Counted from the stretch's first letter, positions 27,247 through 35,989 are shown. The stretch is DNA of 64,000 bases from Aquirufa nivalisilvae (GCF_004307455.1 NZ_SEWX01000005.1:310001-374000), one strand, 5' to 3'. Notes: generated by a model from the letters alone, not told the origin. A program made the numbers and translations.

Positions 27247-29397
27247 ATGAAAAAATTACTTATTCTCTCTGTCTTCTTATTAGCCATTTTCTCATTAACG
27301 GCACAAACAAGTCAGAAAATTGAATTAACGGATTTACTAAAAATCAAAACAGTTTCACAACCTCAATTTTCTCCCGATGGGAAAAAGTATATTTATTTAG
27401 TTAAATCCATCTTGGATGATCCCGATAAAAAGGGGGAGTATACCTATCAAACGCATTTATTTCTTGGGGATATGCTAACGAAAGAAACTAGGGCCTTGAC
27501 ATCAGGTAAATTGTCTGTAGCATCTGCTTCCTGGAGTCCTGATGGTCAGTTTATTAGTTTTGTCAGACTTGCTACTGATAACAAACCACAAGTTTTTTTA
27601 CTGTCTTTAAAAGGGGGAGAAGCTTATTCTATCACATCCATCCCATATGGTGCTGCAGCTCCAGAATGGTCAAAAGATGGGCAAAGTATCTATTTTAGTT
27701 CAACTATATCTGTCAAAGAATTTTTATCAGATTCTTTATATAATAAATCAAGATGGATTCCTTCATGGACCCATGAAAAGCCTGGATACGATTGGACAAG
27801 TTTTCAAACCAAATCAATTAAGCCTAATCCCAATGGAAATATCGATGAAATACGAGCTTATTTAATCCAGAATGAAAAAGATAAAAAGGCCAAAGTCATT
27901 AATCAATTGGATTTTCAAGAAGAAAGTACCACCAGTAGTGAGTTAGAGGTTGTTGCATTTTTTAAAGTTCCCATATCAGGAAGTACTAAACCTACTTTAT
28001 TATCCAATCCATATCGGAGAGTAGAAGAAATGAAAGAGCTACATGGTGGGAATACATTTGTGGTATGCATACCATCGGATACCTTAAAACACCCTGACAA
28101 AGTACTAGATAACGTGATTGCTTTATATGATGTTAGCACGAAATCTTTCCAAACTTTAGTAGAAAAACCAGGCTATCGTTATAGCAATCTCTCTGTTTCT
28201 CCCAATGGTAAATATTTGGCTTTTTTTGAGTTAAAAGTCGGAGGGATACCTAGTCCTGTGGCTAAAATCATTGCCCTAAGTCCAGGGGCTTATTATCAAA
28301 AGATAATTCCATTAGACAGGATTATAACACAATGGTCTTGGTCTAAGGATGAATCGAAATTGTATTTTACTGCTCAAGATCACGGTGGAGTACCTCTTTT
28401 TGAATATGATATCACCAATAATAAATTAAATACGTTAAGTAATACTGAAGATGGGGTATTAGGCTTTGATCAAAATGAAGGGCAGTTTATCTATGCCAAA
28501 ACAAAGATTTCGAATCCTTCTGAATTGTATTATTTTTCAAAAAACAATCCCAACGAAATAGCTTTGACACAATTAAATGCTGTATGGTTGAAAGATAAAG
28601 TACTGAGTTTAGCCACCAAGAAATCGTTTAAAAATAAGAAAGGCTTGGTTGTTGATTATTGGGTCATGAAGCCTATTGATTTTCAATCTGGGAAAAAATA
28701 CCCTTTATTGTTAGAAATCCACGGTGGACCAACTGCCATGTGGGGGACTGGTGAAGCCAGTATGTGGCATGAATTTCAATATTTTGCGGCTAAAGGTTAT
28801 GGCATTGTTTATTCCAATCCTAGAGGTAGTGGTGGTTATGGAGCGGAATTTATGGGGGCAAATGTGAAAGATTGGGGTCAAGGTCCTATGTCAGATGTTA
28901 TGCAGGCTCTAGATTTAGGAATTTCAGAAGGATGGGCTGATACAACTAAACTAGCCGTAACAGGTGGATCATATGCGGGTTATTTAATTTCTTATATGTT
29001 AGGCCATACGAACCGTTTTAAAGTAGCTTGTTCACAGCGTGGCGTGTATGAGTTGTCCACTTTTTTTGGGGAAGGTAATGCTTGGAGATTAGTTCCTAAT
29101 TATTTTGGAGGTTATCCATGGGAAAAACAAACTAGGATTATATTGGACAAAGAGTCGCCATTATCCTATGTTCAAAATATCAGAACGCCCTTGATTATAT
29201 TTCACGGAGAGCAAGATTTGAGAACAGGGGTGATTCAATCGGAAATGTTGTATAAAAGCTTAAAAGTTATTGGGCGTGAAGTTGAATATGTCCGTCATCC
29301 AGGTGCTACACATGAAATCACTCGAGCTGGCAATAACCGTCAGCGCTTAGATCAGATGTTGAGGACTTATGAATTTTTTGAGCGGTACCTGAGATAA
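27247..29397 (+). CDS. Secreted S9-family (prolyl oligopeptidase-type) peptidase
   Basis: 716 residues with a Sec signal peptide (MKKLLILSVFLLAIFSLTAQ). An N-terminal beta-propeller (about 25-440), with WD-like repeats such as SWSPDGQFISF, is followed by an alpha/beta-hydrolase domain (~450-716). The catalytic serine lies in GGSYAGY (~577), the Asp in HGEQDLR (~657), and the His in PGATHEI (~688). This is the acylaminoacyl-peptidase/DPP-like architecture common in Bacteroidota for periplasmic peptide trimming. It converges on an M42 peptidase across a repeat-built hairpin (29400-29498). Confidence 0.93.
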   Translation: MKKLLILSVFLLAIFSLTAQTSQKIELTDLLKIKTVSQPQFSPDGKKYIYLVKSILDDPDKKGEYTYQTHLFLGDMLTKETRALTSGKLSVASASWSPDGQFISFVRLATDNKPQVFLLSLKGGEAYSITSIPYGAAAPEWSKDGQSIYFSSTISVKEFLSDSLYNKSRWIPSWTHEKPGYDWTSFQTKSIKPNPNGNIDEIRAYLIQNEKDKKAKVINQLDFQEESTTSSELEVVAFFKVPISGSTKPTLLSNPYRRVEEMKELHGGNTFVVCIPSDTLKHPDKVLDNVIALYDVSTKSFQTLVEKPGYRYSNLSVSPNGKYLAFFELKVGGIPSPVAKIIALSPGAYYQKIIPLDRIITQWSWSKDESKLYFTAQDHGGVPLFEYDITNNKLNTLSNTEDGVLGFDQNEGQFIYAKTKISNPSELYYFSKNNPNEIALTQLNAVWLKDKVLSLATKKSFKNKKGLVVDYWVMKPIDFQSGKKYPLLLEIHGGPTAMWGTGEASMWHEFQYFAAKGYGIVYSNPRGSGGYGAEFMGANVKDWGQGPMSDVMQALDLGISEGWADTTKLAVTGGSYAGYLISYMLGHTNRFKVACSQRGVYELSTFFGEGNAWRLVPNYFGGYPWEKQTRIILDKESPLSYVQNIRTPLIIFHGEQDLRTGVIQSEMLYKSLKVIGREVEYVRHPGATHEITRAGNNRQRLDQMLRTYEFFERYLR

Positions 29398-29399
29398 AT

Positions 29400-29498
29400 G
29401 TAGAATTAAGAATGTAGAATGTAGAATGACTTGTTATGTTATTTGTTTTTTTAATAATTGATAAGTGATAATTCTACATTCTACATTTTACATTCTAA
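29400..29498. repeat. Inverted cluster of 7-bp repeats between convergent peptidase genes
   Basis: The left arm has four contiguous heptamers GTAGAAT, TAAGAAT, GTAGAAT, GTAGAAT (29400-29427). The right arm has four contiguous heptamers ATTCTAC, ATTCTAC, ATTTTAC, ATTCTAA (29471-29498), which are the reverse complement with few mismatches. The 43-bp centre is AT-rich. The 28-bp arms would fold into one long hairpin in either transcript. It fills the only real gap (106 bp) between convergent genes in this window. It may be a bidirectional terminator or a dispersed repeat. No transposase or target duplication is visible. Confidence 0.85.
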
Positions 29499-29503
29499 AT
29501 TGA

Positions 29504-30583
29504 TTAACTAAAGTATCTAAAATCCTCATTTCCTTTTACCTTCAATAAACAAGCATAAATTAAGTCAATAACAGCTTCCATGTCGGATTTGGCTATCATT
29601 TCAACTGTGGTGTGCATGTATTTCAATGGTAAAGAAATCAAGGCTGAAGCTACACCTTCTGTGGCATAAGCAAATGAATCAGTATCAGTTCCTGTGGATC
29701 TAGAAACAGCTTGTCTTTGGAAATCAATCTTGTTTTCATTAGCAATATCGATAATGAAGTCTCTCACATTGTTTTGAACGGCTGGTCCATAACAAATCAC
29801 TGGTCCTTTTCCGCAGGCCATATCACCTTGAGTCTTCTTATTGTACATAGGTGATTGTGTATCATGTGTAACGTCCGTAATAATGGCTAAATCTGGTTTT
29901 AATCGCTTCACAATCATTTCGGCACCACGTAATCCAATTTCTTCCTGTACTGCATTTACCACGTATAAAGTAAAAGGCAATTCAATGTTATTGTCTTTCA
30001 ATCGTTTGGCCACCTGAGCAATCATATAGCCTCCTATACGATTATCAAGAGCACGTCCAACCAAATATTTTTCATTCAATTCCATGAGTCCATCCTCAAA
30101 AGTCACAACAGTACCGACATGGATGCCCATTTCCTCCACCTCTTTCTTATTGGATGCACCACAATCAATAAAGATATCACTCACTGTAGGCGCCTTGTCT
30201 TTTGTCGTATCTCGTACGTGTATGGCAGGCCAACCAAAAATACCTTTGATTACTTTGTCCTTAGTATGAATATTCGCCCGCATAGATGGTGCAATTAAGG
30301 CATCAGATCCACCATTTCTGCGTAAAAACAAGTATCCATTCTCGTCGATGTAGTTGACAAACCACGAAATTTCATCGGCATGAGCCTCAATAACGACAGA
30401 ATATGGTTTCCCTGGATTAATGACAGCCACTGCTGTTCCGTATATATCAATGATTTTTTCATCTAAGTAAGGCTTTAAATAATCTAGCCAAATTTTTTGG
30501 CCTGACATTTCGAAACCAGTAGGGGAAGCATTATTTAAATATTCGTACAGAAAGTCATTCGATTTTTGAGACATAATTGACAT
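29504..30583 (-). CDS. M42-family metallo-aminopeptidase
   Basis: 359-residue cytoplasmic peptidase of the M42 family (FrvX/glutamyl-aminopeptidase/TET type). The metal and catalytic motifs are visible in order: EAHADEISW (~66-74, first His and Asp), GRALDNRIGGY (bridging Asp), NAVQEEIGLRGA (Glu-Glu), ITDVTHDTQSP (Asp), and LPLKYMHTTVE (last His). An ATG three codons downstream (30574, MSQKSND) is an alternative start. It converges on the S9 peptidase. No operon partner lies upstream, and the divergent phosphofructokinase gene shares the 5' region. Confidence 0.93.
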   Translation of the reverse strand: MSIMSQKSNDFLYEYLNNASPTGFEMSGQKIWLDYLKPYLDEKIIDIYGTAVAVINPGKPYSVVIEAHADEISWFVNYIDENGYLFLRRNGGSDALIAPSMRANIHTKDKVIKGIFGWPAIHVRDTTKDKAPTVSDIFIDCGASNKKEVEEMGIHVGTVVTFEDGLMELNEKYLVGRALDNRIGGYMIAQVAKRLKDNNIELPFTLYVVNAVQEEIGLRGAEMIVKRLKPDLAIITDVTHDTQSPMYNKKTQGDMACGKGPVICYGPAVQNNVRDFIIDIANENKIDFQRQAVSRSTGTDTDSFAYATEGVASALISLPLKYMHTTVEMIAKSDMEAVIDLIYACLLKVKGNEDFRYFS

Positions 30584-30653
30584 ATTTTTTGAAGCTGCAA
30601 TTTACTAAGGCTAATTTATATTTGAATTTTATCGAAAAAATAAATTTAAGAGT

Positions 30654-30683
30654 TTTGGAGAGCCATTTTAAAGCTTAAATTTG
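30654..30683 (+). promoter_or_regulatory. Promoter of pfkA
   Basis: TTTG at 30654-30657, an 18-bp spacer and a perfect TAnnTTTG box (TAAATTTG, 30676-30683). This would give a 5' leader of about 60 nt before the pfkA ATG at 30751. Confidence 0.6.
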
Positions 30684-30750
30684 TAGTTAGTAGTGAAAAT
30701 TTATCCGGCTAAGGATTGTTTTTATCATTTTATTAGTAAAACAACATTTG

Positions 30751-31725
30751 ATGAAGAAAATAGCAGTTTATACATCAGGAGGAGATGCCCCAGGAATGAA
30801 TTCTTGTATTCGTGCCATAGTACGCGGTGCCGCTTATCATGGAGTAGAGGTTTATGGTATAGTAAGAGGGTACAACGGAATGATTAATGGAGATATTATT
30901 CCATTAAATTCCCAATCAGTTAGTAATATAATTCAGAGAGGTGGAACCATCTTGAAATCAGCACGTTCTAAAGAGTTTTTAACAACAGAAGGGCGTAAGA
31001 AAGCTTATGACCAGTTGCAGGCTAAAGGAATTGAAGGATTAGTGGCAATTGGTGGAAATGGTACATTTACTGGTGCCGAAATCTTTTATAATGAATTTAA
31101 AATTCCTTGCGTAGGTGCACCAGGAACAATCGATAATGATTTATATGGAACCGATTATACCATTGGTTATGACACAGCTGTGAATACAGCTTTAGATGCT
31201 ATAGATAAAATTAGAGATACAGCTGATTCACACGATCGTGTATTTTTTATTGAAGTAATGGGACGAGATTCAGGTTATATAGCCATTCAATGTGCAATTG
31301 CAGGTGGCGCTGAAGCCGTGATGATTCCAGAAAATTTAACTCCAGTGAGTGAAGTAATGGAAACGTTACTAAAGGGATTTTCTAAGGCTAAATCCTCTTC
31401 TATTGTCATTGTAGCAGAAGGAGATGAAGAAGGTAATGCTCAAAAAGTGGCTCAAAAGATTAAAGATCAAATGAAGATTGAGCTGGATATACGCGTGACT
31501 ACTTTAGGACATATTCAACGTGGAGGTGTGCCAACTGCAGCAGACCGTATTTTGGCTAGTCGATTAGGTTTGGGAGCTTTAGAAGGTCTTTTACATGGAG
31601 AAAAGAATGTGATGGCCGGTGTAGTGAATAATCAATTGGTTTACACTCCTTTCCATGATACTATCACGAAAAAGAAACCTGTTTCGGAAGATTTAATTCG
31701 AATGGTAGAAATATTATCGACCTAG
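30751..31725 (+). CDS. pfkA: 6-phosphofructokinase
   Basis: 324-residue PfkA that phosphorylates fructose 6-phosphate in glycolysis. Landmarks are TSGGDAPGMNSCIRA (nucleotide loop), GGTILKSARSKEF, the catalytic PGTIDNDLYGTDYTIGYDTA, EVMGRDSGYIA, and the C-terminal TTLGHIQRGGVPTAADRI. The usual GGDG(S/T) Mg-binding motif reads GGNGT: codon AAT replaces the Asp that is residue 103 in E. coli PFK. Start is ATG 30751; the TTG just before it is not needed. The stop at 31723-31725 overlaps the convergent gene's stop through a shared CTAG, and its terminator lies inside that gene. Confidence 0.95.
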   Translation: MKKIAVYTSGGDAPGMNSCIRAIVRGAAYHGVEVYGIVRGYNGMINGDIIPLNSQSVSNIIQRGGTILKSARSKEFLTTEGRKKAYDQLQAKGIEGLVAIGGNGTFTGAEIFYNEFKIPCVGAPGTIDNDLYGTDYTIGYDTAVNTALDAIDKIRDTADSHDRVFFIEVMGRDSGYIAIQCAIAGGAEAVMIPENLTPVSEVMETLLKGFSKAKSSSIVIVAEGDEEGNAQKVAQKIKDQMKIELDIRVTTLGHIQRGGVPTAADRILASRLGLGALEGLLHGEKNVMAGVVNNQLVYTPFHDTITKKKPVSEDLIRMVEILST

Positions 31726-32498
31726 ATATAACCTTTGAGTTTGTAAACAAGTATACCAACAACTTCACGAATTAATTGAAAGTTTATGGATAAACTTTTT
31801 TCGTTAGGTTTAAAATAGGAAAGGAGACTCAATGGAGTCTCCTTTTTTAATATATCTGCAGCGTAAGGTCTAACATTAAATCCTTTATTTTCAAAACATA
31901 GTATCGAACGTCTAAGATGCATGGCGGAAGTAATAAGCACAATAGTATCTTTTTTTAAGTAGTTCTTTAACATCTGACTAGAATACAAGGCATTTTCATA
32001 TGTATTTCTAGCCTTATTCTCCACAAATATATCACGTGCAGGAACCCCCATTTTTATAAGTAATCTTTTTACATTGATTGATTCATTGGATCGGTCGACC
32101 ATCAAATTTGCAATACTTGTTTCTCCACCGGTAATGAGTATTTTTTTAATGGCTCCTTGTTGGTATAAATGAAAGGTTTGAATCATACGATCAGCTGCTT
32201 CTCCTGAAGAGATACGATCTGGATGAGTATCTGTATATTTAATCATTCCACCTGTTAATAAGACTCCCCAAGTATAGGTTTTACCTGCTGGAATATCGGG
32301 GGCATCAATCTCCCAACTCTTAAGTAGGGCATTGCAAATGCTTCCATTCGTTAAAAATAAAAGCAAAAGTATGGATGAGAAAATAGCAATTTTTATCTGT
32401 TTTACTTTTTTCAAACGCAAGGCGATGACCATCGGAATAATTATCCAAATAGTTGGAGAAAGTAAGATGTCTAATATTTTAGATAGTATGAAAAACAT
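31722..32498 (-). CDS. YdcF/SanA-like DUF218 membrane protein
   Basis: 258 residues with two N-terminal TM helices (about 10-27 and 35-52) and a periplasmic DUF218 domain. The domain runs through GVLLTGGM, the ILITGGETSI strand, KARNTYENALYSS, the conserved LITSAMHLRRSILCF, and a C-terminal REVVGILVYKLKGY. This is the ElyC/SanA/YdcF membrane type, linked to envelope integrity in Enterobacteria; the reaction is unknown. It is longer than, and only distantly similar to, the soluble YdcF-like protein at 26739-27236. Its last codons contain the transcription terminator of convergent pfkA. Confidence 0.88.
   Translation of the reverse strand: MFFILSKILDILLSPTIWIIIPMVIALRLKKVKQIKIAIFSSILLLLFLTNGSICNALLKSWEIDAPDIPAGKTYTWGVLLTGGMIKYTDTHPDRISSGEAADRMIQTFHLYQQGAIKKILITGGETSIANLMVDRSNESINVKRLLIKMGVPARDIFVENKARNTYENALYSSQMLKNYLKKDTIVLITSAMHLRRSILCFENKGFNVRPYAADILKKETPLSLLSYFKPNEKSLSINFQLIREVVGILVYKLKGYI
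31820..31848 (+). terminator. Intrinsic terminator of pfkA inside the convergent CDS
   Basis: An 11-bp perfect stem (31820-31830 with 31835-31845: AAAGGAGACTC/GAGTCTCCTTT) with a 4-nt loop, then T to 31848. It lies 95 bp past the pfkA stop, within the C-terminal coding region of the minus-strand YdcF-like gene. On the minus strand the hairpin has a shorter T-rich tail, so it probably works mainly for pfkA. Confidence 0.8.
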
Positions 32499-32539
32499 TG
32501 TAATTTTAGATTCGTTAGTCTGTAAATTTAATTAAATAT

Positions 32540-33991
32540 ATGAAAGTATTTTTTCTGGCATGTAGCATTCTACTATGCGGATTTGGATCAATCGCCCAAG
32601 TAAAAAAGACAAACACTCAAGCCGCGTCATCGGCAGGCTTTTTAATTAAAGGAAAGATTAATGGAATAGCTTCCGGAGAAATCTATTTAGCCCATTATTT
32701 TGGATCAACTCAACAGGTTATTAAAGACACAGCTCAAGCTGATGGACAAGGTAATTTTGTATTTCAAGGCAAGGAAGATTTACCTAAAGGTTTATATTTA
32801 GTTAGTTTCTCTAAAAATAAATACCTAGATATCATCATTGGTAATACCCAATTTTCCTTTGAAACAGACACGCTTGATCCAATTAACCACATGAAGTTCC
32901 AAAATTCGGCTGAAAATGAGGCATTTTTCAGCTTTCAAAAGGAAATGGGTAAAAGATATGTGGATTTGAGGAAATTAGAAATGGAAAGAAAAGACCTAGG
33001 TCAAATTGCAGCAATTCGAAAAGAAATTGTACAGTATCAACAATCTTGGTTTGAGAAGAATAAGCAATTGTTTGTTTCTAAGTTGGTTAAAGCCACCTTT
33101 GAACCAGAAATACCTCCTTTCAAAAAGAAGCTTAGTACGCCAAAGGATAGCTCTGAATTTTACCAATATCAGTTTAGCTATTATAAAAAGCATTTCTTTG
33201 ATAACTTAGATCTGAATGATGAACGCTTCATTCGTACGCCATTTTTGCAGAAAAAATTAGAAAAGTATTTTGAAGATTTGGTCGTTCAGCAGCCTGATTC
33301 CATCACCAAAGATGCAGATTTATTGTTGGCAAAAATCAAAAACAGAGATGTTAGACGATATGTCATTTATAAAATTTCTAGTACTTATGAAAATTCCAAT
33401 ATTGTAGGTACAGACGCAGCATTTGCACACATGGGAGAGAAGTATTATGTTGGAGAGCCAGCATTGTGGGATACAACTACCATACGACAAATGCGTGATC
33501 GTATTAAAGTTTTGAAACCTTTATTGATTGGAAAACGGATTCCTGAATTGTATTTAACGGACCCTTCTGGTAAAAGATTGACTACTGCGGCTATTCCAGG
33601 AGAATATACGCTGGTATATTTCTACGATCCAGACTGCAGTCACTGCAAAGAGGAAACTCCGAAATTAATGGCGCAAGCTAACTACTTTAAATCGAAGAAA
33701 ATATCCGTTTTGGCCACATCCATTGCCAGGAATAAGCAACAGTGGACTGATTTTATAAAGGAATATAAAATGGAGTCCGTTTATAATGGAATCGATATAC
33801 ATCAGAATGCAAAAACAGGGAAAGAAGAATATTTTAACAACTTCTTGCAAACCTTTGATATCTATTCTACACCTATTATTTATGTTTTGGATAAAAATAA
33901 AAGGATCATAGGAAAGAAAATTCCAACAGATAAAATCCAAGACTTTATCACATTTTATGAAAATAGACAAAGGGAATTAGGTATTAAATAA
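32540..33991 (+). CDS. TlpA-like thiol-disulfide oxidoreductase, secreted
   Basis: 483 residues with a Sec signal (residues 1-19). After the signal comes a beta-rich N-terminal region (about 30-125; LIKGKINGIASGEIYLAHYFG) resembling DUF4369. A long helical linker follows, then a C-terminal thioredoxin fold (~335-483). The redox motif is CSHC in YFYDPDCSHCKEETP, and the cis-proline segment is YSTPIIYVLD. This architecture is frequent in Bacteroidota periplasmic reductases. The specific partner is unknown. Its end overlaps the convergent DUF58 gene by 8 bp. Confidence 0.88.
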   Translation: MKVFFLACSILLCGFGSIAQVKKTNTQAASSAGFLIKGKINGIASGEIYLAHYFGSTQQVIKDTAQADGQGNFVFQGKEDLPKGLYLVSFSKNKYLDIIIGNTQFSFETDTLDPINHMKFQNSAENEAFFSFQKEMGKRYVDLRKLEMERKDLGQIAAIRKEIVQYQQSWFEKNKQLFVSKLVKATFEPEIPPFKKKLSTPKDSSEFYQYQFSYYKKHFFDNLDLNDERFIRTPFLQKKLEKYFEDLVVQQPDSITKDADLLLAKIKNRDVRRYVIYKISSTYENSNIVGTDAAFAHMGEKYYVGEPALWDTTTIRQMRDRIKVLKPLLIGKRIPELYLTDPSGKRLTTAAIPGEYTLVYFYDPDCSHCKEETPKLMAQANYFKSKKISVLATSIARNKQQWTDFIKEYKMESVYNGIDIHQNAKTGKEEYFNNFLQTFDIYSTPIIYVLDKNKRIIGKKIPTDKIQDFITFYENRQRELGIK

Positions 33992-34868
33992 CCTGTCTTA
34001 TAAGTTCAAACAAACTTTCATTCACACAAAGCGATTGATATTGATATCCCTTGCTAAGTAATGGATTTATCCGTTGGTCAATGAAAATATGATGTTGCTT
34101 CGTTTGCAATTGATTCCATTCCTCCATTGGTAAAGACAATACTTGATTTGTTTCAATGTCTTTGTACTGTAGAATATTGCCAGGTTTATATTCCTGTTGT
34201 CTTTCACTTTGATCCCAAACATGAAGGATTTTAATGGTATTTTTATTTGCTTTTATCTCTGAAAGACTTTGTAAAAATAAAGCATACTCCTTATCATTCA
34301 TTAACAAATCGGTTAAGATAAAAATGATTTTTCTTTGACCAATAGCTGATACTTTATTAGAGAGAATGGAAGGTAATTGACTAATTTCTTCAACCGATTC
34401 TCTTTTTAGTAGATCTTCTAATTGAGAATATATTTCATGTAAATGCCCTTGAGTATTACTTAATGGACTTTCCCAAATCAATTCATTCGATATTCCTAAT
34501 ATGCCAAATTTGTCTCTTTGCTTCTGTAAAATTTTACATAACACAGCAATCATTTGAATCGATTTGTTGATTTTCGCTAGATCTTCTCTGGGGAAAAACA
34601 TGGAGGACGACAAATCAAGGAAGAAGTAAGCGCTGATATTAGATTCATCATGGAAATGTTTGGTGAATAGTTTATCTGTTCTGCCATATAATTTCCAATC
34701 TACTTGCTTTAAATTATCGCCAATTTGGTAGGCTTTATATTCTTTAAATTCTGATGAATATCCATGAAAAGCACTTCGGTGCTTACCATGGTATAATTCA
34801 TGGCTTATTTCTTCAGCAATGATAGCTAGGGTATTACTTGCTTGTTCTTCCGCTACTTTTCTTAGCAT
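33984..34868 (-). CDS. DUF58 domain protein
   Basis: 294 residues. The DUF58 core is visible as HRSAFHGYSSEFKEYKAYQIGD, then the motif LKQVDWKLYGRTDKLFTKHFHDE (~54-76), then a vWA-like strand FFLDLSSSMFF (DxSxS metal site). DUF58 proteins usually act with MoxR-type AAA ATPases as chaperones for metal or redox enzymes; no moxR gene is in the window. The start lies 35 bp inside the upstream rlpA-like gene in another frame, so translation is probably coupled. It is convergent with the thioredoxin gene. Confidence 0.88.
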   Translation of the reverse strand: MLRKVAEEQASNTLAIIAEEISHELYHGKHRSAFHGYSSEFKEYKAYQIGDNLKQVDWKLYGRTDKLFTKHFHDESNISAYFFLDLSSSMFFPREDLAKINKSIQMIAVLCKILQKQRDKFGILGISNELIWESPLSNTQGHLHEIYSQLEDLLKRESVEEISQLPSILSNKVSAIGQRKIIFILTDLLMNDKEYALFLQSLSEIKANKNTIKILHVWDQSERQQEYKPGNILQYKDIETNQVLSLPMEEWNQLQTKQHHIFIDQRINPLLSKGYQYQSLCVNESLFELIRQVI

Positions 34869-35433
34869 GAGTCAATTTCTTTTTTCTGTTTTTATTCACA
34901 GTTCCTTTCTTTTTACCTTTTACTAAATAAGAACGATTGCGAATATGTCTTTTGAGGCGGTACTTCTTCTTGTATTTTAAACGTGTCTTTTGGTAATATT
35001 TGGTACTGAATTTTGGACTTGTTTCCATTTCCAAATGCTGGTAGGGGATGAGCATTTGTTCATTTTCAAATCCTACAATTTTCAAACGAACTTTAGTTAG
35101 GCCTATTTTTCGAATATTGAGATGTTTGGCACTAATTTCAGTTAAATCGATAATTCGTCCGGATTTATAGGGACCTCGGTCATTAATACGTACGATAACC
35201 GACTTTTTGTTTTGTAAATTAGTTACTTCCACCAAGGTATTAAATGGATAAATTCGATGCGCAGCAGTAAATTCCTTTCTATTTAATAATTCTTGATTAG
35301 CTGTTTTTTTATTGTAAAAACTTCGAGAATAATAGGATGCTATCCCATAACTCTCATCTCCAAGGTTTTGTGCCTGGCCTTGAAATAGGAAGTGATAGAT
35401 TAGGGTAAATAATATGATCCTAAACGAAGTCAT
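34834..35433 (-). CDS. RlpA-like double-psi beta-barrel protein with basic tail
   Basis: 199 residues with a signal peptide (MTSFRIILFTLIYHFLFQGQAQ). The double-psi beta-barrel (~30-115) has RlpA landmarks: GIASYYSRSFYNKKTANQE, FTAAHRIYPFNTLVEVTNL, VIVRINDRGPYKSGRIIDLT. RlpA proteins bind or cleave denuded septal glycan strands. The C-terminal ~55 residues are extremely rich in Lys and Arg, and no SPOR domain is present. Start is ATG 35433, in preference to the TTG five codons upstream, since it gives a clean signal peptide. The last 35 bp overlap the DUF58 gene. Confidence 0.85.
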   Translation of the reverse strand: MTSFRIILFTLIYHFLFQGQAQNLGDESYGIASYYSRSFYNKKTANQELLNRKEFTAAHRIYPFNTLVEVTNLQNKKSVIVRINDRGPYKSGRIIDLTEISAKHLNIRKIGLTKVRLKIVGFENEQMLIPYQHLEMETSPKFSTKYYQKTRLKYKKKYRLKRHIRNRSYLVKGKKKGTVNKNRKKKLTHAKKSSGRTSK

Positions 35434-35548
35434 GATGCAACTTATCAAATAACCCGCTTATTGTGCAATTTTTATACTTATAATTTAAGATTATCTAACT
35501 TTTGTACAAAAAATGAACATTTTTTGACAGTAAATTTCTAATATATTT

Positions 35549-35579
35549 TTTGAGTGATTGAGAATAAATAGTAGATTTA
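35549..35579 (+). promoter_or_regulatory. Candidate promoter of the DUF3276 gene
   Basis: TTTG at 35549-35552, a 19-bp spacer and TAGATTTA at 35572-35579 (one mismatch to TAnnTTTG). The GTG start is 30 bp downstream. Confidence 0.5.
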
Positions 35580-35609
35580 CGCATTGTAAAACTTAAATAC
35601 TTATTTAAA

Positions 35610-35927
35610 GTGGAAGAAAGAGACAGAGAAGAATTGTTTTCCAAAAGAATTCGTGCGGGTAAAAGAACTTATTTTTTTGATGTTAAATCAACTCGTTCAC
35701 AAGATTACTACATAACTATAACAGAAAGTCGCCGTCACCAGAAAGAAGATGGATTTGTGTATGAGAAGCACAAAATGTTCCTTTACAAAGAGGATTTCGA
35801 TAAATTCATGGATGGATTAAAAGAAGCAGTTGATCATGTGAAGACAGAATTGATGCCAGATGTAGATTTTACACAATTTAATCGCGATGAAGATGAGTTT
35901 GGTGGCTCAGATTTAAAGTGGGAATAA
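35610..35927 (+). CDS. DUF3276 / PUR-alpha-like nucleic-acid-binding protein
   Basis: 105-residue protein of the bacterial PUR-alpha family (DUF3276), in which a dimer of PUR repeats binds single-stranded DNA or RNA. KRTYFFDVKSTRSQDYYITITESRR and the KHKMFLYKEDFDKFMDGLKEAV helix match the family, and the tail is acidic. Start is GTG at 35610: there is no in-frame ATG nearby, and the upstream region has a promoter-like sequence and no other start. It forms a single-gene transcript with its own terminator. Confidence 0.88.
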   Translation: MEERDREELFSKRIRAGKRTYFFDVKSTRSQDYYITITESRRHQKEDGFVYEKHKMFLYKEDFDKFMDGLKEAVDHVKTELMPDVDFTQFNRDEDEFGGSDLKWE

Positions 35928-35947
35928 GAAATACACAATATTTAATA

Positions 35948-35978
35948 AAAAGCCGCTGTATAAACAGGGGCTTTTTTA
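35948..35978 (+). terminator. Intrinsic terminator after the DUF3276 gene
   Basis: Stem AAAAGCC/GGCTTTT with an inner CTGT/ACAG extension and a short loop, then a T run to 35977. It lies 40 bp before the ychF start and just upstream of ychF's own promoter. Confidence 0.85.
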
Positions 35979-35989
35979 ATTTTTAAGCG

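Noticed and set aside
29400-29498. CRISPR array or insertion-sequence ends in the heptamer repeat
   Set aside because: The units are only 7 bp with no spacers between them, there is no cas or transposase gene, and no target-site duplication is seen.
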